DNA of 64,000 bases from Trichoplax adhaerens (taxonomy: Eukaryota; Placozoa; Uniplacotomia; Trichoplacea; Trichoplacidae): NCBI RefSeq assembly GCF_000150275.1, contig NW_002060947.1, positions 4,746,267 to 4,810,266 on the forward strand, given 5' to 3'. The notes beneath the pieces were generated by a model. It was not told the origin of the DNA, did no database searches, and worked only from the letters and a program-made list of their open reading frames with translations. Every line of letters begins with the position of its first letter. Position 1 is the first letter of the stretch. The translations under genes and the position numbers were made by a program. Positions 1-13,296 of this stretch are shown piece by piece.

Positions 1-3000
1 GACTTTACTGCTTTAAAGATTCAACTAGTACNCGTAAGTTAAAAAGATATTACCACGAAGCAGGCCTTTCTTCTTAAGCGGAAGATAATAATAAAGTGAG
101 ATTNTAAGCTCTACTCTATTTTTGAATATCGATAAATTTTAGTTACTTCGAAATCTCTAACTGAATATTTTGCTTTAGCGAATTCAAGTACAAGCGGTAA
201 GTTACCGCAACTTTGATGTTAGACTTGAATATTTATAATGAGCTCTAAATTTTTCTCAAAATGATTAAATCGATTTAAATAAATGAAAAAATGTTTACAG
301 TACTGATTAATAACAGCATATTAAATTGGAAGGAATCATTCTTTCGTTTAAGATAATTTAAGCCAGCAGTAAACATGTTTAGCCCATAGTGACTATTTCT
401 AGTGTTAAGTTGATTACTTCTAAAATGTATATGCGTTTATGAGAAATTACACCGTACGTGCTGTATTGTATATTCTCTGATACAAAAGCATGTTACGAGA
501 GAAAGAAATAAATACTGTAAACTTGATAGCCAATAAAATTTATTATCCATATAAAGTTATTAAATTGGTAAACACTAAGATTACTCGTATTATAGCCTTT
601 AATTTTCTAGAGTTATCTTCTTCAATCATCTCAATTGAATCTACTCCCGTAATTCAGAATATGGGTATGTATGCATGACGAATGACGACGAAAAGATTTG
701 TGGTTTTAAAATAATCTAATTCTTGGACTTATTTCTAATTATAGGATCTTCAATACCTGTTACATATTCTTATGCTTCCCTAGGATTGAATAATGCTTTG
801 GACTATCAAAGTTTGTTACATATCGAAATTTTTTAGTATCTTTTAATAATTTAAGTTATTGCGTAGTAATTTTTAGATAGTCGCTATCGATATTAACATT
901 TAGCAAGCAATAGTTGGACGGATAGCACAGCATCGGGGTCTTCCAAAGTTGTAACATCAATATCCAATCAAGGTATTATACATAGAATGCCTATGATATT
1001 TTAGATAGCAGACTCAGCAGTCTTGAATCCGGTAATACTACAACATATAAATTTACTGTATATAAAGTATCTCTGTCATACGAACAAAACTCTAGAATTA
1101 TTGTATAGTTAAGCTGAAGTTTATAACTTAAAGTTAAATATTATATACCAGAATAGCGGTTTAGTTATCTGCTTTTCAGATTCCTTCGAATAGGTACTGA
1201 TACTTATTCATAAGGTTCGAAGTTGATTTATCATGTGAGACTAGTACACTTACTGTATAATGGAGATAATATGTCTACAAACAGAAGTACTGAAAGTGTT
1301 CAAGCTACGGATCTGCCCGAGCAAATTATACACATCTCTTGTAATGTTATTTATGTACGTACTTAAGATTAGACTTCAAAATTTTTCCCCATAATTTGAT
1401 GGACGTCATAGATGCTACTTTAAAAAGCTTGCATTATGGTATTCACGTTTGGTATTTTTTTAGATGTGATTAAAATCAAAATGAAGTAAATGCTCAGTCT
1501 CATATACGATTTACAATAAAAATGAGTACTGTTAGTAAAATACAGAAGATTAGGGACTGATATAAAAGTTAGCATTCGTGAACATCATTAATGATAAGCT
1601 TTACAGGCAATGATGTTATAGCGTAGCTAAGTATGGATAGCTCGATTAATAACACGATGAACTTGCACACAATAGTTTCCCTTAATATAAAATATAGTAC
1701 TGCCAAGATGATTACCTATTTTCAAAGAATTGAATTTTTGCTTTTATCGCAGCAGATTCGATGTCGACCAGCTATGTACCTTCGGTATCTAGCATAACTA
1801 GTGAATTAATAACCAGCCAACCTAAGACCTCTATTGTAAATCCATCTAGAATATCGTCTGCTTTGTACGATATTTGCCGTGATCCAACTTGCAATACAAT
1901 ATTATGTACTGTACATGCTAGCTATAGAATTCGTTTATCGTCTATAGTAATCAAAGCGTCTTGTGTAAGAAATCTCCATGTCTTTGATTGTTACAGTGTA
2001 ATACAATATAATATCTAGATTAGAGTAGAAATATCTATATTAGGACAATTTTGTTGATTTACCCTTATTTAAAGCGTTTCTAATTTAGATATGTGATGTT
2101 TAAATATAGCACTAGCTTTCAAGGTGATATATATATATATATATATATATAGATACAGTCTACTGAAATCAGTAGTTTAATTAGGGGGTCAAGAATAATC
2201 TTCTTACGATTCAAATCACTGCGAATGTAATTTACTTATGGTAGAATATCGCAGAAATGCTCCGTGATAGGACATATTGTAATCTGACAATTTTGTGTTA
2301 GTCATTCGATGTCTATGTTCGTAAATACTGTTGTCTTCATTAGGTAGCAGTAGATAAAATTAACTTTTGATTCATTAGCAGGTTTCAACGTTAATATTAC
2401 TAACTAGGATGTACAGTATGTGCTATTATAAAAGAGTATAAATGCGATATATCGTATATATAGAGAGTTCTTTAGATTAGTGTTTAACGTAAGATACGAG
2501 ACGTCTAAGTTTTTTTGTAGTCTACTAGTATAGGAAAAGTGTTCCTGGAAGAGTAGATATTGCTCGCTGATACGTGGTTCAGGGAATCGACTTATTGATC
2601 GCTCATTACGTTATCTTGCTGCAAAGCTGTATTGTAACATTGATAAACTAAATATTGATGTTGCATGATGAAAATATTAGCTGTTGTTTTAATTTAACTT
2701 GAAAGGGTTACAGTTATTGTAAGGAATTTATTCATAGCTATTGTGTATTAAATATTAATTCTACTAGAATATCTTTAGTATATTTAGTTATAATTATTTA
2801 ATTGTAATCGGTTTAGTATTAATAGATTTACATGTGGAAAATTTAACCTAAATAACTTAATCTTTATTTTAATTTTCTATACCGTACATCTTGAGTAAGT
2901 CATAACTGATCAGATTCATCGTTATTCTGATAGTGTGTTTAATCAGTTTCGAAGTTAATATAATTTTCGTTAGTTTGCAATCAAGATTGTTTCAGATATT

Positions 3001-6000
3001 TGTGTTTAAATTTTAACAAGTACCGTAGTAAATTAGTTATGTGTTTCTTCTATATACTTATCTCATCTTTATCGACTGACATCAATATCTACGTAATATA
3101 ACTTTAAATGGTTTGAAACATTCTATGTTTAATTTCACTTGATAAATGGCCAGGCATAATAACATGGATTGTGGAAATAAGCTCGTAATGCACTCTATAG
3201 TATGTTATACTATTATTTTTGTTATTAATATTGAAAAGCGTTTTCACTTCTTTTAGTTATGGATACCATATGATAAACTAATTAATATTATTACTGTAAA
3301 ATATGAAAAGATTTGATTTTTCTGGCTTATCTATAATTTATTCGTCGTAATTTTCATAAAGGAGGTGTTATAGTATCGTTGATATATATAAGCATGAAAT
3401 TTTAGCTAGATTATATTACTGTGAAATAAGCCTTATATAACTAATAAGAGGCAGCTCCCAAAATTTCTTTAGCCAGAAATATCGTCGTAAGCCTGTTATA
3501 GCATAGTAACATAGGCGTTAAGCGCAGTACATACCGTATTACATATATTTTGCAATGAAACAATTGATCGATCAAATATGATGACTTATCATATTCGATA
3601 TCAAGTAATTTAGAATTATACAAAGAAATATATGTGACTGATAATGGTACTACATAATTCTTGTACTTTATAGCAATCAAGCTATGCAAATAAAAGTTTA
3701 GCTTTCTCTTTTGATTAGACAATTATAGCAATTCCTGACATGCCCTTCGTTCTGTGATATTTGAAATTCATTACTTTAGAGATTACTGTTATTAGACGAA
3801 ATATCTAGAACGTCTATCGAGGAGTAGATTTGTAGATTTAGATTTTTGTTATCTTGTCACAGAGCATGTTTCTAACGACTTGACATATTAATAAGCACAG
3901 CCAGTAAACAAAGTGCTATATACAGTACAGTAATATTTATGTGAAACAACTCTTGATAATTCCTCAGCCTTAGATTTTGACATGACTGGATACGCTGTAG
4001 TAATTCATACGAACTCTTATACAGTAGAATTGTGTGGTAAAATATTTAATAAGAGTTTAATAAAGTTGTATCAATTAGTACTATGATTTTGTAATATTAT
4101 TCAATAATTATAATTTATGACACTTGTGTAAAGAACGCATTCTTTCTTGTCTTAGTATATGACTAGATGATTATTGTCTCTTCATTAAAACTAAGCGTTA
4201 ATTACTCCAAAGCATTGTCACAAACTTCCGATTGGATATTTTGAGTCGCTGATAAGTACTGTACAAGTAGTATACAGCCGTAGGCAACATGGTGCAAGTA
4301 TAGAACTTCTACTACTTATTAGCTGTAGGTTTTGATATTACTAGATACATTCTACAGGTATGACGTTTAATTTTACGTTTTGCAGGTAATCTAAATTAAT
4401 TATAGTAAGTTCGGACCTATTTTAAATTACTTACAAAATTATAAATCGTAGCATAATTTACCGAGTTCTTTTTTAAGAGTTTGTAATTTCGCTTTTAATT
4501 AAGATTACGTCAATATAGGAAGATACTTTAAAAACCTACAGTGGTATTACTTCCTTAGTAACCAGTAGACGTATGAACTTAAAGAATATCGTCTCATTGT
4601 GCTGAAAGAAGCTCTAAACTATCGATAAGGCTCGGTCTGTTGTATGTCCAATATAATTAAAATAGCTATATCGAAAATAATTATTGTAATATCGAAATTA
4701 ACTTGAAACGCCTTGAAATAGGTCGTTATTAAAGGTAGTACTTTGTGTACGCGTATACTTGTACTTTTATGATTTGACAGTGTTGCTCAACAAGTGATAC
4801 CGTACTGTTCACAATGCGCGAATTACTTATTGATTGCTGAGAACTCGAGATTTCGGTCTTTAATTAGTGATATGATACTATAGTGTGTGAAGTACAGTAA
4901 AGCTTAATTAAGTGTATGGAAAATTATTACGCGTATGTGATAGAATTAGGCTTGAAATATCTGTGAATGGATTGTAATAAGTAGCATTTATGGAGTATAC
5001 TATACTTGCTTAGAATATATAATGCGAGTATATTTGAAACGAGTACATGAGCCGTAATTTGTTACACAATAGGTAATACTATTTTCTACATAAGATTAAT
5101 TGGTTGATAAATTAAGGTACTGTAATATTCGTATTCTGTTGAGCATTAGTATGGAGTAGCGAAAATTTCTATATTTCAGTATCGTAATAATTTTGATATT
5201 TTGTAGTGGATGTTAGAATAATTACTGTAATTATTAAGTGATATAAGCATATTCTATGGAAAGGTAAAACAATTATAATCAGGAATGGTATTTTAACTAT
5301 GGTAACACTTAGGATAGTGTTAATATTATTAATACGCCAATTGCTGTGTTGGTCAACTGATTTATTCGCTAATCAAGAAAAATATTCATATGTAGACGAT
5401 TGTTCACATTAAGATTAAATAAAGCTATGGCTACAGTAAAGTTGTATGCGTTGACGAAAATGTTATCTATCAAATAAAAACGTAGAGTCGTATCTAAATT
5501 ATTATCGTAGACATTAGCTTAAGAGGGTAATTCCAATTAATAGCAAGTCATAAGATAGAATTTAAGATTGACGTAGTATAAAGTACGGAATGGAGATACT
5601 TTATATTCTTGTATTATAGCCTCGGTCGTGCTAGGTCACATTAGAGTTGTATAGATAATGTTAATTTTTATAGTTTCCTATCTAGTGATATATTAATTGC
5701 TAGTGTAATATCGATGAGGAATTGTTTAGTACGACAACCAGCAGCAATAAATTTAGGCTGTTAAACTTTCTGGACAGCGAAAATGTTACATTAAATATAC
5801 CAATTCATGTAAATGACTCATTGACACGATTAACTTTGGATAAGATCTTGTTTCATGTTTAAACGATGAAATCTGTAGGAAAATAATACTACTAGTTTTA
5901 CCGGTTTACTTTGAATGTTATAGTGCTGTTTGTGACAGTTGTAGCCTGATTGATAAATATAAGTTTATGCGTAGATGGAATAAGTGTAGAAGATACAGTA

Positions 6001-6069
6001 GTCTATTAAAATAACTTTTGAAGTATATCGTACGAACGCTATGAGATTAAATGATATGATAAAGTCGGT
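1..6069. other. AT-rich region, no convincing gene
   Basis: No conserved protein, RNA gene or consistent exon chain was recognised in this stretch. An open stretch on the plus strand at about 1752-2018 follows an acceptor-like TTTTATCGCAG and is rich in Ser and Thr, but nothing else ties it to a gene. A (TA)n tract lies at about 2127-2151. The stretch at 1993-2106 is a diverged relative of 40095-40226, so the region may hold remnants of the duplicated locus to its right. Two ambiguous bases are near 32 and 104. Confidence 0.5.
2127..2151. repeat. TA dinucleotide microsatellite
   Basis: About twelve uninterrupted TA units. Shorter TA runs occur near 9009, 47690 and 60391. Confidence 0.9.
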
Positions 6070-6690
6070 AGATATCGTAGAGTAGAATTTGCAAAATTTA
6101 TTATTTAAGGTTAAATATATTATAGCTAGTAAGTATAAACATTGGCGTAACATAACCTACTTTTCAATTGTTTTAGTATTATCCGAAGCTCTGAGATGAA
6201 ATTTATAGTTAATGAGATTGATAGTGTATTGATAGAGTAAACTGCATGTAATCCGATGTTGGAGATATTGTATGATTTTCACTAGTCTAATATTTTACAA
6301 CATTAGCTTAGTAAGATACTTGTCGAAGTCTAGTAGCGACATTTATAATTTCAGATAATGTATACTTTATATTTAATCGCATTCGAAAGTAATATGAATA
6401 GTGATGTTGTTTAGTACTGTATAGGACTAAGAAATATTTTGTACTTTATTATTTACACGCCTGATAGAATATGAGAGAACGTCGTACAATCTCGTACAGT
6501 ATTAGCCAAAAGAGGTATTACAAATTTTGAATGATTTAATCGTCTTTAGTATGCTTTGCAATACTGATCTTTATTAGCATAAGGCAAGTAAATGCTAGAA
6601 AGCTGACATTGCTAATATAAATCAACGCATGAGAAATTGTATTGATACAAAAGATTTTAATTTGAATCAATTTTTGTAACGACTACTGGG

Positions 6691-6905
6691 TTAATTATCG
6701 GTATCGGAGATAAGATACCGAATAAAATCATCTACGATTCTACAATTATCACCATATTTCTTTACTAGCGATAATCCAACTCATGCGCTTTTTATGAAAT
6801 TGGTAAATTTATTTCTGGATAAGTTGATTATAGTCAGCAGTTCCGGATAGATGCATCGATTCATCGATTTGATTGATGATATTAAAAATAAATATAGAAG
6901 AATTT
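6691..6905 (-). pseudogene. Unit 1 copy of a conserved 75-codon frame, broken
   Basis: Counterpart of the open frames at 16359-16586, 24097-24324 and 34500-34727. The Trp codon in the SAW motif of the other copies is TGA here, which breaks the frame, while the flanking codons and the final ISD-D-stop region still align. Whether the family was ever a real gene is uncertain (see the unit 2 copy). Confidence 0.3.
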
Positions 6906-7258
6906 ATTTAGCTAAAGTATGTTAGACTACTAAATTAATGATTAGTTTAATTTATAGACATTAATTAAACTCAATCAGTTTTCTTAAATGTAACTGTTTG
7001 CGTATTACCGTACGATAATTATTTATATTTTAATATCGATAGCATAACTAACCTTTCCCTGTAGAATCATAGGCCCAAAGAGGACATACAACATAGGTTG
7101 AATAAAAATGCGAAATTGGCGAATATTAGTTTTAGAAGTATATATAGTATGTATATTACATGATGTAAAGTAAGTACGTTTTAATTTAACGTTTTAATTT
7201 TCATAAATCATACATTTATAGCTGTTAGATAACTTTCAGTTATAAAGTAAACTATGTA

Positions 7259-8197
7259 CTACGAATTAATGAAGGAAATGCTTATTTTGTTTACTACAGA
7301 ACATACATATCGACGACGGTAGAAACGACGGCGGTAGAAACGACGACGGAAAAAGACGCGACGACGGATATAGCGACGACGGATATAGCGACGACGGCGA
7401 CTCCACTATGTAGAAAAATATTAATTGTTAAGTTTTGTTAATTTGTCGACATCAAACAATGAAGGAAGTAATTCTATAGCGCAGGCATTAAATCACTTAG
7501 TGTTTTCATGGGGGTATGTGTGATTAGTTCGTATTTGTATATAAGGAAGTTTTACTCATTTACAGACTATTCTATTTCATAGTTTAATAGTAAATTACTT
7601 ACCCAAGCAGCCTTCTGCTTATTGATTTTTAATCCACGGCACGAAGATAGGGTAAGAAGCAATAGCTTATAATTAGTACAAATATCAAACATTTTTACGC
7701 CATATTGTAAGCAGGTAAAAGATAATTAGAGTATGTCGATGAAGACTTTTGTGAGACATTGAGTATCTAATATACGGATCAGATCGAATCGTTACTAAGC
7801 TGGATCCGTAAGTAGGTTTGTTATTATGTACTATTTTCGTTATTGACTAACTTGGGTTAATTTTACTAAGTATAATGACGATATTTGTAAATAACTTGCC
7901 TTGGAAAGTTCAGCTTTCGTTTCGTCATCCTGAAATTACATTAATAAAATTATTATTCTCTTTATAATTGATTAATAAATTAGAGTTATAGTTTATTTTT
8001 AGTTAAGTCTTTATACAGCAGAGAGTTTAACTTACTACATCGCTTTCCATAAGAGCCTTTAGATCTTCTTCATCGACATTATCTAAATCGGCTTCTTTAC
8101 CGAAGATTTCATTTTCTTCAGGTTTTTCTTCTTCGGTTGCGAAAGCGACCGCCGCGAAGAATAATACAGTAGCGACCAAGATAAGCTTCGTGTTCAT
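7259..8197 (-). CDS. Arg-rich secreted peptide precursor, copy 1
   Basis: Predicted four coding exons on the minus strand: 8197-8036, 7929-7900, 7614-7603 (or 7617-7603) and 7405-7259; 116 aa with the 12-nt microexon. Residues 1-20 form a signal peptide (MNTKLILVATVLFFAAVAFA). An acidic pro-segment rich in Glu and Asp follows, then a DDETKAELSK exon, then KAAW. The last exon opens with W-S-RRRR and has five further RRR blocks separated by YI, YI, VFF, FY and FY. It ends in the family tail ...VNKISISFINS. There are 19 Arg in its 48 residues, all CGN codons. All splice junctions are phase 0; the second coding intron uses a GC donor (AAG|GCAAGT). An acceptor CTAATCAG lies just before the start codon, so the first exon is 5' UTR. 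Signal peptide plus acidic pro-part plus cationic end is typical of antimicrobial peptide precursors; function is inferred and no family was recognised. Confidence 0.6.
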
Positions 8198-8719
8198 GTT
8201 TCCTGATTAGACAGAAGCGTAATTAAACAACTAAGGTTAGAAATTTAATTAATAATGAAAAGTGATTGTAGCATAAATCAACTGTTGCACTCAGAGAACA
8301 TGACGGTTTTATGTTACGACAATAAAATACAGGAATAAACATATGTATCTATTTCTAAATTATATATCGTAACGTATTGGTGAAAATTAACTTGATATCG
8401 CAATGTAACGATAATTTAAGTCACTTTTATAAAATTTTGATTATCGTGTAGAATTTACGAAAGAAGTGATCGTGATTTCGTAATAGTAAAGTAAAAGCAT
8501 ATCTGTGTTAAGTAATTTTAAAATGTGTTTATTACTAATCTTGTCTTATTGATAAAACGAGGGAGCTATTATTTAGTATGAAAGCTTAACGAAATTTCAC
8601 ATTTTAATTTTAAAGATACGGATATACTCTGTATTACGGCACTGATATTATCTGATGACTATAAGAAACTGTAAAATTTTTCTTCCGTTATAATCTAAGC
8701 TGTATTTTAAATGACTTAC

Positions 8720-8781
8720 CAGTTGGATTAGCAATTACCAAGGGGAGAATGATCGGTTACCGAAAAAATCGGCTATTTATA
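8720..8781 (-). promoter_or_regulatory. TATA box and 5' UTR exon, peptide copy 1
   Basis: Minus strand TATAAATA at 8781-8774. About 30 nt downstream is a short leader exon ending ...CCAACTG|GTAAGT with the donor at 8719-8714. It would splice across about 515 nt to the exon at 8202 that carries the start codon. The TATA box, leader and donor are conserved in all four copies. Confidence 0.6.
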
Positions 8782-8799
8782 CTTTTTTGACAATTGTAA

Positions 8800-11700
8800 A
8801 CAGTGAATTGGCGAGGTTAATTCGCAGACCTACCATTGCGCTCCGTAATTAACGAATGTCATCTTTGTTACTACTATTGTAATTGATTGAATGGTAAATT
8901 TCAGACGATGCTAAGGGAATACTTCCTACTCCCTAGGGGAAAAAGGAAAACGCCTACTGCATTAGCTATGATACTATAAATTTGTGTCCGAAATAATGTT
9001 GACGATCTTATATATATATATTACTATTGCTTTATTAAGGAGTTATTGATTTAATCTTTTGGACCGTAGAGCTACTTGTTATTTCTATTAAAAGTAACTG
9101 TGTCTGTTTTCTTTAGAAGCTCTTGAGAAAAAGCGGTAAAATAGTGAGAATCGACGTATCCGAGGTATAAATCGAAAGGTATCGAGAAAATGCAGTAAAA
9201 CCTTTGATGATATAGGAATTATTAGGAGACGAGATTAAGCGAGTTTACTTCTATAAATTATTATTTTACAGCGCACGAAGAGATGTAATAGCATAAGATA
9301 CGATCGTATACTATACGCCTAATTCTTTAGAATTATAGAATGTTTGATGAAAAGTTAATTAGAATCATAATTGCTTCTGCTATGACCTCACCACCTCACA
9401 ATGTTTTCAAGTCACGAAGACTAGTTTGTAACTCTGAGAGAATAGATAGGGACAACAGTTTAGCTTTATTTATCTCTTCGAATTTTATTCATATTTGATT
9501 TATAATAAGAAAATTAGGAAATACAATTGTAGTGATTCAATTATGCCCATCAGCTAGTTAGATAGCTACTTGTTGTCGATAGGTTGTATGAGCTGGGTAA
9601 TTACCTCTTTCTATACTTTTCTCTCCATTATCGTTCTCTGTATTACTCTTTTTGGTTTGTAACTTTCAGTCATAGTTCAGGTATGCTAAGTTACTTATAA
9701 ATAATAAATTGTGATAATATTGTCGTTTACAGCGATAGAATCAATTTGAATGTCGTAAGTATTACTGTTTATGACGCAATTCATCATACATATTGTAGAA
9801 TGAGCAGTGCCAAGAGTAAAATGCTGACTCAGCTGATGTAAATTAAAGATCCTAGAAAATGAGGGTCTGTAATATATATTATTAAAAGCTAGCTCGAGAT
9901 AGCTGCATTGGTATGATTTAGATTGTCAAGTATAGTATATAGGCTGGGAAATCTAAACATAATTTACTTCTTGTATTATCATACTACTGAGCTTAAGGGA
10001 ATAAGGAGACAGTCTACACAAGACAATCGCTTTTGAATACTGAATAGGTTATCATACATCCATTAAATAGGCTTGGTTTTCATCGCCGGCGTAACCTGAA
10101 TAGGTAATGTTTTCTATTCCATAGGGAATAACATGCACCACTATTGTTACATGTATTCTCTTCAGCCGAAAGAAGAAAAAGTAAAACTATAATCTTCTGT
10201 TACTATGGACGTGCAGAGTATTTATACTGAACTTCATGTTATAATTTTAGATGATCTAAATAGCAGGATAATGATTGAAAAATCAGAACTAGTCAGTACT
10301 GTACATTGTAGAAAGCATTAATAAAAATTAATAAATAGAAATTACTATGATTAATTCAAGTCCAGTTTTTATGTTTCTTCTTTAAGATATTGTTGCGTTC
10401 AAGGGTCACTGAAGAGAGTCGATTAGATATAAAGGCGTTGAACTGACTTTGATATTAATATTATTGCTTTAACTGATAGGAAACGAATACAATAACCTTT
10501 ATGTCAGCTAACTACAAATAATATAGGACAGCGTATTACACTAATAATGAAATAACAAAGTTTAATAACACTCAATACGTGTAGCAGATAAGACTTTACT
10601 ATGGTAGCTAAGCTAGTACACAAATCAGTATACTGTAAGCAAACACTACGGCCCTTGTTTTAAGCATAAAAGCGCTCCAAAAAGTAGCTACCCGTAATAT
10701 TAACATCAATTGATCGTCATACTGTGCACTCGGATATTTAATAATATATTTTGTGAATAAAAAGTTTTACTGCCTATTCTCTTCTATACATTACTCCAGT
10801 TTCTAAAACAGTATTTATATAGAATTTACATTCAAATTGAAAAAAATACAGCAATTACTGTAAGGTTAATGAACCTATAATATCGAATTAGATTTAGATT
10901 TTAACTGAATGAGCTGTTATCTTGCTATTTACTATGGACAATCAGTCGTCTTTTTGGTGTTGCTAGTTTATCTCGGCTGTTTACGTGTTTTCTAATAAAG
11001 TGAAGAGATAATTCTGACGTTGATCTGTTGGCATGCTGCTGTGTTTTGTGGCTGACTTTGCCATCCTTATTATTGCTATTCTAGACAATCTCAAGGGATT
11101 TCAAATCGTGCAAGTAAACAAATTCTATTCCTTATTAGGAAAAGAATGAAAGTCTGATGTTTACAGTGATATTTTGAAGTTTTGCTTGAAATAATCGCGA
11201 TAACGATTACAATTACATTGGTTTTAAAAAGTCATAGATTTACACTTTGATATTTAGAGGTAACTATTAGCATTTTTTAAACTGAGGCTGTTTGTTCTCT
11301 TGAGTGTTACGTCATAAAAAACGATGGAGGACCGAAGATCGATATCTCTGAGACTATTTCAAACGACGTAATTTACGAACGAGAAATGTAAAAATTGAAG
11401 TTATAAAATAATGTTTTGAAAGACAGATGGATTTGCATACATTTTAACCCAGTGCTTTATATATAGCAAATATGTGTAGGTAGTAAATGCTGTATCATTT
11501 AGTGCATATATGAAATCTGTATTGATTGGTCATTAGCGACTGATTTTTATATAGTGTGGCATGATTTCATGATATTCTCTATTCACAAATAATGATTTAT
11601 AGCATTTCGGATGTGGAAGAGAATAGCCTTCTAGTTAATCCGTGCTATAGATGATATAAGTAATATTATTGTATCTTTTAGGTTTTAGATAGTGATATCA

Positions 11701-12377
11701 AGCTGTAATAGGTAATTATTATTCAGAATCATACACGATGGACTTTAGACTTTTGCTACTTTAGATAATGTTCACTTTAATTTTGCAACATGCCTGACGA
11801 GTATACGCATTTCGATGCATTTGATCTTATTTAGAAGACACTAGTGCAAACTCCCGTCGCTTTGCTGACGGTTTACGATAATGTGCTCATTTAACAGATA
11901 GTATTACCATTTGATAGACCTGTCAGATCGTATTCAGCAAATGTCAAAAAGAATCTTTACGCGTTTAGATTTGTATTGACCGAGTAATAGTCTCGTATTA
12001 TTACTGTTGGTTCACCTACATAACCCAATTTTTGAGTTAACAAAATACTGTGCTATTATAACTAGCTCAGATCATTACAAGATTAAAGAAATAATAATTC
12101 CATATACTTTAGGTCGAATTCTGATTATGAACTAGTTTCATTATATTCTTGTACTTGTATCAGATTGATGCGCTACTTTAAGTAAGCTGCCTTTGTCAAC
12201 AGGTTACAGTTACTGGTGTGTATAACATGTCCATAATCAGAATATGATAGAAATTATTACTAAAATGTATGTGCTGACTTAATCTAAAGGCGAAATTCTA
12301 AATACATTTATGGATTAGTGAAAGATATTTTCCTTCCCTATTTATCTAGTTTGATAACGGATTATGCTAACATCTAC
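8800..12377. other. Unit 1 intergenic DNA upstream of the peptide gene
   Basis: Aligns piecewise with units 2, 3 and 4 but no gene was recognised. It contains several short blocks that recur within and between units around a CTATTCC-TAGGGAA-like core (near 8925 and 10117; a looser version near 11127). They are followed in places by GGTAAAATAG-like stretches. In units 1-3 a short frame near 8905-8975 keeps a basic run (KRKTPTA or RRKTPTA), but it stops at different places and is frameshifted in unit 4. Confidence 0.4.
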
Positions 12378-13296
12378 ATGAAAAAGCAAATTAAATGTTA
12401 TTTTATTTTGAGATTATTATTTATTATTGAAGCCGGTTGGAGCTGTCCGACATATTGGGAAATATTTAATGCTAGCATTTATCTTCAGCATATCCTCGAT
12501 TATTTGAAATTCGGCGAAGCTAGAAGCTATTGTAATTCGTCAAATGCTAGTTTAGTAGTTATTGACAGTCAAGACGGTAAGATTTTTGTAGGAAATTTAA
12601 CTGGCGATTCTTCTGTTGGCACGTATTGGATAGGATTAGTAGATGTTAGACGAGATAATTCGGTTACAAGTTCTCAGTAGGATAGAACGGCGCATTTGCA
12701 CTGTTTTTCTTATGAGACTGGAGTTCTCCAGCTATGGCCGTATCTGATAGCCAAATATGCGTGTGTCACATAATGCAATTACTCGATTTTATTAACATAA
12801 ATTTTGGGTTACGTAGGAGAACCTACTATAATAGTAGGAGTCTATTACACCGTCATTACACTCATTTTCCGTTAAATTTCGTTATATTGCTTCCATAAAA
12901 TATTCGACAGATAACTGATATTGAGAAAACGAAGTCAATTAAAAGCTAAAGCTTTCGTTAGTTACTTTTGTAAATGGATTTGTCAGGTCTATTAATGCAA
13001 TCTAATTATGAATTGGATTATTATTTTAATTATTGAATAAATAGCCTGGCAACCCATATTTAGCCCTTAATATGAAATATTATCATAAAATTTCTATATG
13101 TGACAATAATATACAGTACAGCAACATATCGAAATCCTTTTAAATATTTAGCTCTTTCACTTTTGCGTATCGAACTTCGTCTCAAGGCTCCTATGATACT
13201 GGTATATCAGTATTTGCTACGGTTACTACCCTTGAAAATACCGGCAATAAAGTTGTCATACTTTGTAGTTTATTTCCAATTATTAGAGCATATTAG
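12378..13296 (+). pseudogene. C-type lectin gene, unit 1 copy, decayed
   Basis: An ATG at 12378 opens 100 codons with a plausible signal peptide (MKKQIKCYFILRLLFIIEAG), then the N-terminal half of a C-type lectin domain: SCPTYW, FGEARSYC, ASLVVIDSQDG and the hallmark YWIGLVD. The frame stops at 12678-12680, before the carbohydrate-binding and last Cys regions that survive in the unit 3 copy. A C-terminal exon homologue (SSQGSYDT motif, ending at TAG 13294-13296) remains at 13169-13296. Its acceptor, CAG in unit 3, reads CGT here, so it probably cannot be spliced. The domain also lacks the usual Cys after the first Trp region. Best read as a truncated pseudogene; a short secreted half-domain product cannot be excluded. 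Confidence 0.55.

Noticed and set aside
3441-3722. 93-codon minus-strand frame
   Set aside because: Begins at TTG, no domain, no signal of coding constraint or splice partners.
7310-7395. CRISPR-like or satellite array of CGACGACGG units
   Set aside because: Spacing is irregular and triplet-based, lies within a predicted coding exon, and the genome is eukaryotic.
7259-7405. Multi-copy neuropeptide precursor cleaved at the basic blocks
   Set aside because: Excised peptides would be two or three residues with no amidation Gly; a whole cationic C-terminal fragment is more plausible.
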